Positions 16,176 through 25,091 are shown, numbered from the stretch's first letter. The stretch is 64,000 bases of DNA from Rhizobium sp. 11515TR (GCF_002277895.1 NZ_CP022999.1:868001-932000), one strand, 5' to 3'. Notes: generated from the letters alone by a model not told the origin. Made by a program: numbers and translations.

Positions 16176-17591
16176 ATGCGCACGATAGATACGATTTACA
16201 TCAATGGCAGCTTCGTTCGGCCCCATGGCAAAGAGGAAGCACCTCTTTTCAACCCCGCCGCGGAAGAGCAGATCGGCACCGTATGCCTTGGCGACGAGCA
16301 GGATGTCGACAACGCTGTCAGCGCCGCCAAGTCAGCATTTGCGATCCAGTCGCAAAGCTCGAAGGCCGAGCGCGTCGCCATGCTGCACAGCCTGCACGAT
16401 GCGGTTGCAGCCAGAGCCTCGGACCTCACCGACGCCATGCGCGAAGAATATGGTGCGCCGGCATCCTTCATCGGTTTTTCGGTGCCACATGCCGCCACCG
16501 CATTCCTCAACATGGCCAAGACACTCGAAACCTATGAATTTCGCCGCCGCATCGGCCATGCGGAGATAGAGATGCGCCCGGCTGGCGTCGCAGCCGCAAT
16601 CACGCCCTGGAACAGCAATTACGGCTTCATCTGCAACAAGCTTGCCACAGCCATCGCGGCAGGCGCGACCATGGTCATCAAGCCCTCCGAGATGAGCGCG
16701 ATCCAGACGCAGCTCCTCACCGAGTGCCTGCATGCGGCCGGCTTGCCGAATGGGATTTTCAATATCGTCAACGGCTACGGCCATGTGGTGGGCGCCGCTC
16801 TCAGCAGCCACCATGACATCGCAAAGATCAGCTTCACCGGCTCGACGATGACGGGACGGGCGATCCTTCAGGCGGCATCGGCGACCTTTAAGCGCGTGAC
16901 GCTTGAGCTTGGCGGCAAGAGCCCGAACATCATTCTCGACGATGCCGATCTCGATCTTGTCATCCCGCAGGTATTGGCGGCCGGATTTGCCAATAGCGGC
17001 CAGGCCTGCATCGCCGGCACACGCATTCTCGCGCCCGAAGGCCGGCTGGCGGAAATCCACGATCGTCTGGCTCAAGCGGTTGCGACACTCAAGGTGGGCG
17101 ATGCAAGCGACCCCACCGTCAGGATCGGCCCCATGGTCAGCCGGAAACAATGGGATCGCGTGCAATCCTATATTCGTCTCGGCCAAGAAGAAGGCGCATG
17201 GCTGCTCGCGGGTGGTGAAGGGCGGCCGGAAGGGGTCGATCGCGGCTGGTTCGTTCGTCCAACAATCTTCTCCGGCGTCAATAACGACATGAGGATCGCC
17301 CGCGAAGAGATTTTCGGACCGGTGCTCTGCGTCATCCCTTATCGCGATGAGACGCATGCGCTCGAGATCGCCAACGACACCGTCTATGGCTTGCAGGCCT
17401 ACATCTTCTCCGCTGATGTCGACAGGGCAAAGCGGATGGCGGACCGCATCGAAGCGGGCCGCGTCGTCATCAATGGCGCGCCGCATGAACCGGCTGCACC
17501 CTTCGGCGGCTTCAAACAATCGGGCATAGGCCGGGAATTCGGCGCCTTCGGCCTGGAATCATTTCTCGAACCGCGCGCGGTGCTCAGCTGA
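16176..17591 (+). CDS. NAD(P)-dependent aldehyde dehydrogenase
   Basis: The 471-residue protein is a full-length aldehyde dehydrogenase. It has the PWNSN oxyanion Asn146, Glu244 as general base in VTLELGGKSPN, catalytic Cys278 in SGQACIAGTR, and EEIFGPVLCVI near the C-terminus. It oxidises an aldehyde to its acid using NAD or NADP; the substrate is not evident. The ATG at 16176 follows an AAGGAGA site at ideal spacing. Another in-frame ATG at 16161 and a much longer open frame were rejected for lack of homology. The divergent LysR gene is the likely regulator. Confidence 0.93.
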   Translation: MRTIDTIYINGSFVRPHGKEEAPLFNPAAEEQIGTVCLGDEQDVDNAVSAAKSAFAIQSQSSKAERVAMLHSLHDAVAARASDLTDAMREEYGAPASFIGFSVPHAATAFLNMAKTLETYEFRRRIGHAEIEMRPAGVAAAITPWNSNYGFICNKLATAIAAGATMVIKPSEMSAIQTQLLTECLHAAGLPNGIFNIVNGYGHVVGAALSSHHDIAKISFTGSTMTGRAILQAASATFKRVTLELGGKSPNIILDDADLDLVIPQVLAAGFANSGQACIAGTRILAPEGRLAEIHDRLAQAVATLKVGDASDPTVRIGPMVSRKQWDRVQSYIRLGQEEGAWLLAGGEGRPEGVDRGWFVRPTIFSGVNNDMRIAREEIFGPVLCVIPYRDETHALEIANDTVYGLQAYIFSADVDRAKRMADRIEAGRVVINGAPHEPAAPFGGFKQSGIGREFGAFGLESFLEPRAVLS

Positions 17592-17755
17592 TGTAGGAAA
17601 CCCGGAGTCCGGAGGAGCTTAACGGTCTTCCGGGGCACCTCCCTGGCAGGACGCGAAGGCTGGCGCCCTCAGGATACCGGCAGGCATGCGCCAAGCTATG
17701 CGGATGCCGAACGAAGTACGCTGGAAGGCTCGCATTCAGGTTCTCGTTAGAATCA

Positions 17756-17773
17756 TGTTCTACCTTTAGAACA
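17756..17773. promoter_or_regulatory. Palindrome upstream of cytochrome b561 gene
   Basis: TGTTCTA (17756-17762) and TAGAACA (17767-17773) form a perfect 7-bp inverted repeat with a 4-base centre, 22 bases before the cytochrome b561 start. This looks like an operator near the promoter or leader. The binding protein is unknown. The remaining 160 bases of the gap to the aldehyde dehydrogenase hold nothing recognisable. Confidence 0.5.
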
Positions 17774-17794
17774 ATTCCAAATTAAGGAGACCCG

Positions 17795-18289
17795 ATGTCT
17801 GCCAGATCGACCTACTCTGCTCCGCAACGCATTCTTCATTGGCTCATGGCCATCCTCATCTTTTTCAATCTCCTGTTTCCCGATGGCATGAACGCGTGGC
17901 GTCGTCTTGTGCGGCATGGCCAGGTGCCAACACCGGCCGATGTCGCCAGCGCCAATGTCCATGCCTATGCCGGTATCGCGATCCTGCTGCTTGCCATCGT
18001 GCGCCTTTGCCTGAGATTGGTGTCCGATGTCCCAGCATTGCCCGACAATCAGCCCGCATTTCTGCATTACATCGCAAACATCACGCATTTCCTGCTCTAT
18101 GCACTGATCTTCGCAATGCCCCTGTCGGGAATGGCAGCCTACTATTTCGGTATCGATACAGCCGCCTTCGTCCATGGCGGCCCGATCAAGACACTGCTTT
18201 GGATCGCCGTCGTACTGCACATATTTGGCGCGTTTGCTCAGCACTTCTATTTCAAATCGGATGTTCTGCGACGCATGACGATCGGCTAA
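17795..18289 (+). CDS. Cytochrome b561 family protein
   Basis: The 164-residue membrane protein has four predicted helices (about residues 12-30, 52-72, 90-112 and 130-150) with histidines placed as haem b ligands: His15 (ILHWLMA), His56 (NVHAYAG) and late His residues in the VVLHIFGAFAQHFYF helix. It matches the CybB-type di-haem cytochrome b561 family, which moves electrons between the quinone pool and small acceptors such as superoxide. A GGAG site precedes the ATG. It converges on the oxidase gene at 18310. Confidence 0.9.
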   Translation: MSARSTYSAPQRILHWLMAILIFFNLLFPDGMNAWRRLVRHGQVPTPADVASANVHAYAGIAILLLAIVRLCLRLVSDVPALPDNQPAFLHYIANITHFLLYALIFAMPLSGMAAYYFGIDTAAFVHGGPIKTLLWIAVVLHIFGAFAQHFYFKSDVLRRMTIG

Positions 18290-18309
18290 GTCATCTGCGA
18301 AATTGGCGG

Positions 18310-19458
18310 CTAAGCGGGTTGGCCGCCAAAGTGCTTTTCGAAGGAGAACAGAGCAGTCGGCAGCGCACTGCCGCCTTGGAGCGCCAGATCGGCGAGAATC
18401 TCGCCGACCACGCTCGTAAACTTGAAGCCGTGGCCGGAACAGGCTGACGAGACCACCACATTCGGCTGTCCAGGCGCTTTATCGATGAGAAAATCTTCGC
18501 TCGGCAGCATTGTATAGCGGCAGGTCGTCGCCCGCACGCGATATGACGCGGCATTCGGCAAGCGTTTGCGGGCGAAGCTGTCGAGCAGATCGGTGTCGGC
18601 GTCATTGACCGGCGGATTGGGCATGGTCGGATCGATCGGCTCGCGGAAATGGGCATGGCGACCGATTTTCACGCCATCGATGCCAATGGCCGGAAAGCCG
18701 AAATAGGAGCCTTCGGCGCCTTCATCCCGCAGGAAGCAGGGCATGCGCTGCGGCTCAGCAACAAAACCGTCCCTCGGCTGATACCAGGCCACCACCTGGC
18801 GGATCGGCTGTGCGTGTGCCTTCAGCTGCGGGACGAGTTCGCCAATCCATGCACCGGTTGCGACGATCACCTTGCGGGCGCGATATCGTCCCGTCGAGGA
18901 AATGACTATCACGCCCGTATCGCCGGGCTCGATCGCGACGACGCGTTCGCCAAAATGCAGGACCGCACCATCTTCTGCGGCAAGCTTCAGATAGCCCATG
19001 ATCGCCGCTTCCGGGCGCACAAAGCCACCCTGCGGGTCGAGCAGGCCGATCTCGCCTTCCTCCAGCTCAAACGCGGGAAAGCGCCGCTTCATCGCGTCGC
19101 GATCGAGTATCTCATGCGGCAATCCATGCATGTCGCAGGAGGCGCGTGTGCCGCTGACGATCTTGCTATCGGGTGTGCCGATCTGCAGGACACCTGTCAC
19201 TGTCAGGATCTCGGCCCGCAGCCTTTCTTCCAGCAAGCGCCAGTTATGATAGGCGCGCTTCAGCAGGGGCACATAGGACGGATCTTCGAAATAGCCAAGG
19301 CGGATCAGGCGGCTGTCGCCATGCGAGGAGCTAAGAGAATGAGCGGGGAAATGCGCCTCGATCCCAATCGCCTTTGCACCGCGCGCCGCGGCGAAAGACA
19401 AGGCTGCACTTCCCATTGCGCCGAGACCAATGACGGCAATGTCGTATTGCGCGGACAT
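18310..19458 (-). CDS. FAD-dependent N-methyl amino-acid oxidase (MTOX/sarcosine oxidase family)
   Basis: The 382-residue protein starts with an FAD-binding GLGAMG motif (residues 11-16). It has the SSSHGDSRLIR segment, Lys264 (KIGRH) at the oxygen-activating position, Cys313 in TTCRYTML where these enzymes bind FAD covalently, and SGHGFKF near the C-terminus. It is similar in length to E. coli SolA (N-methyl-L-tryptophan oxidase) and monomeric sarcosine oxidase. Such enzymes oxidatively demethylate N-methyl amino acids, giving formaldehyde and hydrogen peroxide. The ATG at 19458 follows GGAG and begins one base after the stop of the lyase-like gene, so it ends that operon. Confidence 0.88.
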   Translation of the reverse strand: MSAQYDIAVIGLGAMGSAALSFAAARGAKAIGIEAHFPAHSLSSSHGDSRLIRLGYFEDPSYVPLLKRAYHNWRLLEERLRAEILTVTGVLQIGTPDSKIVSGTRASCDMHGLPHEILDRDAMKRRFPAFELEEGEIGLLDPQGGFVRPEAAIMGYLKLAAEDGAVLHFGERVVAIEPGDTGVIVISSTGRYRARKVIVATGAWIGELVPQLKAHAQPIRQVVAWYQPRDGFVAEPQRMPCFLRDEGAEGSYFGFPAIGIDGVKIGRHAHFREPIDPTMPNPPVNDADTDLLDSFARKRLPNAASYRVRATTCRYTMLPSEDFLIDKAPGQPNVVVSSACSGHGFKFTSVVGEILADLALQGGSALPTALFSFEKHFGGQPA

Positions 19459-19459
19459 A

Positions 19460-20965
19460 TTATGCTCCAGTTTCATCTTCCGCAGGCGGCGCAACGAGAG
19501 CGATCATTTCGCGCAGGCTCTCTATGTCGGCATTCAGCGGACGATCGTCTCCATAGAAAGGAACCTGCGAACGGACGGCCGCATAGAGGCGGTCAGTCCC
19601 CGGCGCTCTTTTGCCCTTCGAAACGAGGAAATCATGTGCCTGCGCGGCCGCCATGAGCTCGATCGCCAAGATATATTCGGCATTGTCGAGTATGGCGAGC
19701 AGCTTGTTGGCCGCCGCTGTCGGATGGGCCAGAAAATCCTCCTGCAGACCGGAGGTCAGGCCGCCATCGAGCGATGCGGGAGCGGCGAGACGCCGGTTGT
19801 CGTTGCTCAGCGCCGCAGCGGTATATTGCGCGATCATGAAGCCGGAATGGCTGCCGGCGTCGCTGGCAAGGAACGGCGGCAGGCCGCTGACCAGCGGATT
19901 GACGAAGCGATCCGTCCGCCGCTCGCTCATCGCTGCAATTTGGGCAATCGCGATCGCCAGACTATCGGCCGCCTGGCCGAGGGCAGGGGCAACGGCATGG
20001 GCTTCGGAGGAGACGATCGGCTCCTCTGGCGTGCCCGAAACGGCCGGATTATCGGTAACCGACGCCAGTTCCTGATCGACGATGCACGCGGTCTGCTCGA
20101 AGACATCCCAGGCTGCGCCATGGGCATGAGGCACCGATCTCAAACTCAGAGCATCCTGCGTCCGCCGCCCAAGGGCGGCAGCGACAAGACCGCTGCCATT
20201 CAAGCGGCTGCGAAGCCTGCGTCCGACCTTGGCGATGCCAGCCGATGGGCGCAGCGCCAATACTTTCTCGTCGAAAGCCCCCATCTGGCAGCCTACGGCT
20301 TCCAGAGTCAGCGCGGCGATGGCATCGGCCCAATCGAGCAGGCGTTCGGCACGGGAGACAGCAAGCGCCGACAATCCCGTGGCGCATGCCGTGCCGTTGA
20401 CGAGGCTCAAGCCCTCTTTGGCACCGAGTACCAGGGGAGGCAGACCGATCGCTGCGAGCGCCTCTGCACCACTCATCGGCTTGCCCTTCACGACAGCCCT
20501 GCCCTCGCCGATCAGAACGAGAGCCGTATGGGCGTTATGCGTGAGATAACCGGCGGAGCCCTTGGACGGGACTTCCGGAATGCAGTCATGCTCGAGAAAC
20601 GCAGCCAGATGCCTGACGATCTCGGGCCTCACGCCAGAGTGGCCATGGGCGAAATTGACGATCTGCGCCGCAATGATCGAACGCACCTCGCGGCCCGGCA
20701 GCAAAGGGCCGACGCCGCAGGCGTGGCTCAAGATGATGTTGCGCGACAGCCGGCTCTGGGAATTGCGATCGACCACCGTATCGGATAAGGCGCCGACACC
20801 GGTATTGACGCCATAGGCGCGCACGCCCGTTTCGACGATGCGCTCGACGATGCGGCTTGCCTTGGCAATTCGCTCCCAGGCGGCATCGGAGAGGGAAAGC
20901 GACTCCCCGCCGCCGACGCGCGCGACGTCGCGCCAAGACAATAGTTTGTCGACGATGACGGTCAT
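19460..20965 (-). CDS. Histidine ammonia-lyase homologue lacking the MIO triad
   Basis: The 501-residue protein is full length for the HAL/PAL family and keeps YGVNTGVG (Tyr51), SHACG (His81), NGTACAT (Asn190), Gln270, Arg276, SVTDNP and LQED (Glu409). The Ala-Ser-Gly that cyclises into the MIO cofactor is Ser137-Ala138-Gly139 here (PSKGSAGYLTHNAH), and the usual catalytic Tyr of QDPYSLR is Leu273. MIO cannot form by the known route, so a normal deamination is unlikely. Family members without MIO, such as ergothionase as I recall it, eliminate trimethylamine from betaines, and that is one candidate reaction. The ATG at 20965 overlaps the ABC ATPase stop by four bases. Confidence 0.85.
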   Translation of the reverse strand: MTVIVDKLLSWRDVARVGGGESLSLSDAAWERIAKASRIVERIVETGVRAYGVNTGVGALSDTVVDRNSQSRLSRNIILSHACGVGPLLPGREVRSIIAAQIVNFAHGHSGVRPEIVRHLAAFLEHDCIPEVPSKGSAGYLTHNAHTALVLIGEGRAVVKGKPMSGAEALAAIGLPPLVLGAKEGLSLVNGTACATGLSALAVSRAERLLDWADAIAALTLEAVGCQMGAFDEKVLALRPSAGIAKVGRRLRSRLNGSGLVAAALGRRTQDALSLRSVPHAHGAAWDVFEQTACIVDQELASVTDNPAVSGTPEEPIVSSEAHAVAPALGQAADSLAIAIAQIAAMSERRTDRFVNPLVSGLPPFLASDAGSHSGFMIAQYTAAALSNDNRRLAAPASLDGGLTSGLQEDFLAHPTAAANKLLAILDNAEYILAIELMAAAQAHDFLVSKGKRAPGTDRLYAAVRSQVPFYGDDRPLNADIESLREMIALVAPPAEDETGA

Positions 20966-21738
20966 TGCCCGTTTCCGAAATGACCGATGAACTGGCGGAA
21001 GGCCGGCGAGGCGCCGCCGCCGAACATCTCGTCCGGCGTGCCGGTGCTTTCGACGAGGCCCTCCTTCATGAAGACGACGCGGTTGGAGACATTGCGGGCA
21101 AAGCTCATCTCGTGGGTGACGACCAGCATGGTCATGCCTTCCTCGGCGAGGGCGCGCATGACGCGCAGCACTTCGCCGACGAGTTCCGGATCGAGCGCCG
21201 AAGTCGGCTCGTCGAACAGCATGACCTTCGGCTTCATGGCCAACGCGCGGGCAATCGCCGCACGCTGCTGCTGCCCGCCGGAGAGATGCGCGGGATAGGC
21301 ATGGCGCTTGTCGGCAATACCGACCTTTTCCAGCAGCACTTCGGCCTCGGCGATGCATTCAGCGCGAGGACGCTTCAGGACATGAACCGGACCCTCGATG
21401 ACATTCTGCAGGATCGTCATATGAGACCACAAATTGAAACTCTGGAAGACCATGCCGAGTTCGGAACGGATATGATCCACCTGCTTATGGCTCGCCGGAT
21501 AGCTTTTGCCATTTTTGTGGATCATGCGGATCTGTTCGCCGTCCACCCAGATCTCGCCATCGGTGGCAATTTCGAGGAGATTGATGCAGCGAAGGAAAGT
21601 CGATTTTCCCGAGCCGGAAGCGCCAAGCAGCGAAATCACATCGCCATCCTGAGCATCGAGGGAAATGCCGCGCAAGACTTCATGAGTACCGAAGCTCTTG
21701 CGGATGTTGCGGACGGAAAGTCGGGTGACACCTGGCAT
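20962..21738 (-). CDS. Polar amino-acid ABC transporter ATP-binding protein
   Basis: The 258-residue protein has Walker A (GASGSGKST near residue 35), the Q-loop, signature LSGGQQQRAAIARAL, Walker B VMLFDEPTSALD and switch His (VVTHEM). The sequence RKSFGTHEVLRGISLDAQDGDVISLLG and the insert after Walker A (GEQIRMIHKNGKSY) are typical of HisP/OccP, the histidine/lysine/arginine/octopine transporter ATPases. It energises uptake through the two adjacent permeases and the binding protein. Its stop overlaps the lyase-homologue start, linking uptake to catabolism. Confidence 0.95.
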   Translation of the reverse strand: MPGVTRLSVRNIRKSFGTHEVLRGISLDAQDGDVISLLGASGSGKSTFLRCINLLEIATDGEIWVDGEQIRMIHKNGKSYPASHKQVDHIRSELGMVFQSFNLWSHMTILQNVIEGPVHVLKRPRAECIAEAEVLLEKVGIADKRHAYPAHLSGGQQQRAAIARALAMKPKVMLFDEPTSALDPELVGEVLRVMRALAEEGMTMLVVTHEMSFARNVSNRVVFMKEGLVESTGTPDEMFGGGASPAFRQFIGHFGNGQ

Positions 21739-21760
21739 GATTTGCCTGCTCCAGTAAGCT

Positions 21761-22465
21761 TTAGGCTTTCAGCGCCGGCGGGATGGCGCGGCGATGGCGG
21801 GATAGAGAATATTCCAGCAGGGCCATGGCCTGCAGAATGATGAAATTCAGCACGAGGTAGATGATTGCGGCACAGATAAAGACTTCCATCGTGCGATAGG
21901 TCTGCGAGATGAGCCGCTGGGCAACGCCGGTGACCTCCCAGACCGTGACGAGGCTCGCAAGCGCCGTCGATTTCATCATCAGCACGATCTCGGTCGAATA
22001 GGCCGGCAGCGCGTGCCGGAAGGCGATCGGCGCGATGATGCGGCGCACCAACAGGAAGCCGGACATGCCGATCGAGCGTGCTGCTTCGATCTCCTTCGGT
22101 GAAACGGCACGGATGCCGCCGCGGAAGATCTCGGCCGAATAGCCGGCGGTGCAAAGCGCCAGCGACAGGATCGCGCAGACGACCGGCTCGCGCAGGAAGG
22201 GCCAGAGGAAGGAGTAGCGGATGATCGAGAATTGCGCCAAACCGTAGAAGACCAGAAACATCTGGATCAGCAGCGGCGAGCCGCGGAACACGAAAATGTA
22301 ACCTTTGGCAAAGCCGGACAGAATCGGATTGCCGCTGACGCGCATGGCGACGATGACGAGCGCTAGAATGCCGCCGCACAGGATCGACAGGAAGAACAGC
22401 AGCAAAGTCATCGGCACCGCTTTCAGCAGCGTGACCATCGTGCTTGAAAGGAAATCGAAATCCAT
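21761..22465 (-). CDS. Polar amino-acid ABC transporter permease (HisM-like)
   Basis: The 234-residue membrane protein has five or so helices and the EAA loop (SPKEIEAARSIGMSGFLLVRRIIAPIAFRHALPAY) characteristic of the His/Glu/Gln/Arg/opine family permeases. It pairs with the permease just upstream (10 bases away) to form the heterodimeric channel. The ATPase follows after 22 bases. The substrate is set by the binding protein. Confidence 0.93.
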   Translation of the reverse strand: MDFDFLSSTMVTLLKAVPMTLLLFFLSILCGGILALVIVAMRVSGNPILSGFAKGYIFVFRGSPLLIQMFLVFYGLAQFSIIRYSFLWPFLREPVVCAILSLALCTAGYSAEIFRGGIRAVSPKEIEAARSIGMSGFLLVRRIIAPIAFRHALPAYSTEIVLMMKSTALASLVTVWEVTGVAQRLISQTYRTMEVFICAAIIYLVLNFIILQAMALLEYSLSRHRRAIPPALKA

Positions 22466-22475
22466 GCCGTCCTCC

Positions 22476-23201
22476 TCAAGCCTGGCCGATCGTCGCAGCC
22501 GGCATGCTGCGATTGGCGCGTCGTTCGGCCTTGTTGAAGATGCGGTCCGACAGACTGGTCAGGACCAGATAGAGAATGCCGCCGGCGATGAAGAAGAGGA
22601 AATACTGGCGGGTCGAGCCGGCAGCGACCTGGCTGGTGCGCATCAATTCCGCAAGGCCGGTGACCGAGATCAAAGCGGAGTCCTTGAGGCTGAGCTGCCA
22701 GACATTGCCGAGGCCGGGAATGGCGAAACGGAAGACCTGCGGAATGATGATACGGCGCAGGCGCAGACCGCGATGCATGCCGATCGCAGACGCTGCCTCC
22801 AGCTCGCCCTTGGAAATGGCGAGATAGGCTCCACGGAAAACCTCTGCCTGATAAGCGCCGGAAATGATGCCGACAGCGAGAGCACCGGCGGCAAAGGATG
22901 GCAGGCCAAGAAAGCCATCATAGCCGAGCCATTTGCCGATGGACGTTACCGCCGACGAACCACCGAAATAGATCAGATAGATGATCAGAAGCTCGGGAAC
23001 GCCACGGAAAACGGTGGTGTAGATATTGCCGATCGTCTTCAGCACCATGCTTCCCGAGAGCTTCGCGAAGGCAATGACCGCGCCAAGGACGGCGCCGATG
23101 GCCAAGGCGGTTGCCGTGACGGCGAGCGTCATCAAGGCGGCAACAAGCAGCAGCGCGCCCCATCCGTTCGAGCCGAAGCCCAGCAATTGCAAGCTTGCCA
23201 T
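22476..23201 (-). CDS. Polar amino-acid ABC transporter permease (HisQ-like)
   Basis: The 241-residue permease carries the FRGVPELLIIYLIYFGG segment and the EAA loop (SKGELEAASAIGMHRGLRLRRIIIPQVFRFAIPGL) typical of the HisQ/OccQ group. It is the second membrane subunit of the transporter. It follows the binding-protein gene by 101 bases; that gap may hold an mRNA hairpin that favours binding-protein expression, as is common in such operons, though I see no strong stem. Confidence 0.93.
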   Translation of the reverse strand: MASLQLLGFGSNGWGALLLVAALMTLAVTATALAIGAVLGAVIAFAKLSGSMVLKTIGNIYTTVFRGVPELLIIYLIYFGGSSAVTSIGKWLGYDGFLGLPSFAAGALAVGIISGAYQAEVFRGAYLAISKGELEAASAIGMHRGLRLRRIIIPQVFRFAIPGLGNVWQLSLKDSALISVTGLAELMRTSQVAAGSTRQYFLFFIAGGILYLVLTSLSDRIFNKAERRANRSMPAATIGQA

Positions 23202-23302
23202 AGATCCTATCCCCGTCCGTGGCAGTTTCAGGCGTCAGGATATCATATGGCCTCCGGCAGCAAAGCCGGAGACCGATGATAACAGCCGGAAGGCCGCACC
23301 CA

Positions 23303-24142
23303 TCAATTCGGGCTGACGTCGACCTTGAACCACTTCATCGACAGGGTCTTGATGGTGCCATCTGCAAGGGCAGACTTGATCGCTTCGTTGAACTTGTCGC
23401 GCAGATCGGTATCGGCCTTGCGGATGCCCAGGCCTTCGCCTTCGCCCCAGATGGAGCCGGCGATTTCCGGGCCGGTGAAGGCGAGAGAATCATTGGCGCT
23501 GGCGAAAGCGTTCGCGAAGTAGACGGCGTCGTCAAAGCCGAGATCGATACGGCCGTTCTGCAGGTCGAGATCGCGGTCGGCACCGGTCTTGTATTCGCGG
23601 ATCGTGGCGATCGAGCCGAAATTGTCATAGACGAACTTGGCATAGACGGTTGCAGCCTGGATACCGATCGTCTTGCCCTTGAAGGCTTCCTTCAGCACGT
23701 CGATTTCCTTGACGCCGGTCTGGCCGGGGGTCATCTTGATCGTGGTGCCGGTGCCGGCGGCATTGGCAAGCGGGCTATCCTTTGCGGTCGCAAAAGCGGC
23801 GGGCGTTGCAGCATAAGGAATGGTGAAGCCGATGACCTGCTTGCGCTCGTCGGTGATCGACAGAGCATCCATGATGACGTCGAACTTGCCGGCGTTCAGC
23901 GCCGGGATCATGCCATCCCAGTCGGAAGCGACGAGCTTGCAATCGATCTTGGCGCGCTCGCACAGAACCTTGGCAAGCTCCGGCTCGAAGCCGCCGAGCG
24001 TACCGTCAGCATTCGTCATGTTCCACGGCGCGTAAGCACCTTCCAGGGTGATCGTTGCCGTCTTCCAGTCCTTGGCGAAGGCCGGCACGGCAAAAGCGGC
24101 GGCAGCCACGACGCCCGACAAGAGAATTGCACTGAATTTCAT
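23303..24142 (-). CDS. Periplasmic amino-acid substrate-binding protein
   Basis: The 279-residue protein has a Sec signal peptide (residues 1-23, ending AFA) and a family 3 solute-binding domain: ITLEGAYAPWNMTNADGTLGGFEPELAKVL, then DWDGMIPALNAGKFDVIMDALSITDERK, which contacts the ligand alpha-amino and carboxyl groups. It is close to the lysine/arginine/ornithine, histidine and opine binding proteins. The exact ligand is not deducible, but the linked lyase homologue and N-methyl oxidase suggest a modified histidine or aromatic amino acid. The ATG at 24142 is the first sensible start. It is the first gene of the operon, divergent from the HutC-like regulator. Confidence 0.93.
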   Translation of the reverse strand: MKFSAILLSGVVAAAAFAVPAFAKDWKTATITLEGAYAPWNMTNADGTLGGFEPELAKVLCERAKIDCKLVASDWDGMIPALNAGKFDVIMDALSITDERKQVIGFTIPYAATPAAFATAKDSPLANAAGTGTTIKMTPGQTGVKEIDVLKEAFKGKTIGIQAATVYAKFVYDNFGSIATIREYKTGADRDLDLQNGRIDLGFDDAVYFANAFASANDSLAFTGPEIAGSIWGEGEGLGIRKADTDLRDKFNEAIKSALADGTIKTLSMKWFKVDVSPN

Positions 24143-24335
24143 CGTATAGAGCTCCTCTGAGGTTGAAACAGGCCTTGCAGCACTTCCTACCGATCTTCGC
24201 CGGCTTGCCCGCTTTCCCAATTAATTTTTAGGATTGATTGCGAGGTTGTATAGGGTACCATATGAGATAATTTATGATATGCAAGTGGGAAAGTTGTTTT
24301 CGAGGCAGATTCACGCGGTGCAAAGGGAATAGGCA

Positions 24336-25091
24336 ATGAAGCGTTCCGGCGAGATGAAACGCGAACTGGCGGAAAATGATACCGCGCCTCTCTATGCCGG
24401 CGTCAAGCAAATGATACTCGACCGCATTCATAGTGGCGAGTGGCCGCCCAAATATCGCGTTCCCTCCGAAAACGAATTGGTGGTCGAACTTGGCGTCAGC
24501 AAGATGACGGCCAATCGTGCGCTGCGGGAACTGGCCAATGAAGGCGAACTCGTTCGCATCCAGGGCGTCGGCTCCTTCGTCGCCGAGCGCAAGGGGGCAT
24601 CGGCGCTGTTCGAGGTCCGCAACATCGCCGAGGAGATCGCCGAACGCGGCCATTCCCATCAGGCAAGCGTAGTCGTTCTCGCCCGGGAAGCCGCATCACC
24701 CCACATTGCCGACGCATTGGAACTCGACATCGGATCGCCGGTTTTCCATTCGCTGATCGTGCATAGCGAGAACGGCGTGCCGGTCCAGATCGAGGACCGG
24801 CATGTCCATCCGGACGCCGCCCCCGATTACCTGCAGCAGGACTTTACCGACATGACGCCGAACGCCTATCTCTCCGCCGTTGCCCCGCTCAGCGGCTCGG
24901 AACATGTCGTCGAAGCCGTCATGCCGCAAGCCTGGGAATGCAAGCTGCTGACGATCCTGAAGACCGAACCCTGCCTGACGATCTGGAGGCGCACCTGGTC
25001 GGCGCGCGGCATCGTCTCTACAGCGCGGCTGGTTTATCCGGGACATCGCTATCGGCTGGAGAGCCAAAGCGGCAAACCATCTGATCGTTAG
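24336..25091 (+). CDS. GntR/HutC-family regulator
   Basis: The 251-residue protein has a GntR winged helix (residues 18-85: PLYAGVKQMILDRIHSGEWP, then PSENELVVELGVSKMTANRAL) and a UTRA effector domain (FTDMTPNAYLSAVAPLSGSE and EPCLTIWRRTWSARGIVSTA). Those UTRA motifs are those of HutC, the urocanate-responsive repressor of histidine utilisation. It is divergent from the transporter/lyase operon, 193 bases away, and probably senses a pathway intermediate chemically like urocanate. No classical hutU, hutI or hutG gene is nearby, so this is a paralogue with its own target operon. Confidence 0.9.
   Translation: MKRSGEMKRELAENDTAPLYAGVKQMILDRIHSGEWPPKYRVPSENELVVELGVSKMTANRALRELANEGELVRIQGVGSFVAERKGASALFEVRNIAEEIAERGHSHQASVVVLAREAASPHIADALELDIGSPVFHSLIVHSENGVPVQIEDRHVHPDAAPDYLQQDFTDMTPNAYLSAVAPLSGSEHVVEAVMPQAWECKLLTILKTEPCLTIWRRTWSARGIVSTARLVYPGHRYRLESQSGKPSDR

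Noticed and set aside
20966..21358. Extension of the HAL homologue into the ABC ATPase gene
   Set aside because: The extra residues are Arg-rich antisense-like sequence in another frame of the ATPase; the ATG at 20965 overlaps the ATPase stop in the usual coupled way.
24143..24335. HutC-type operator in the divergent promoter
   Set aside because: The region has AT-rich partial dyads such as CATAT/ATATG, but no good match to the known hut operator could be made by eye.
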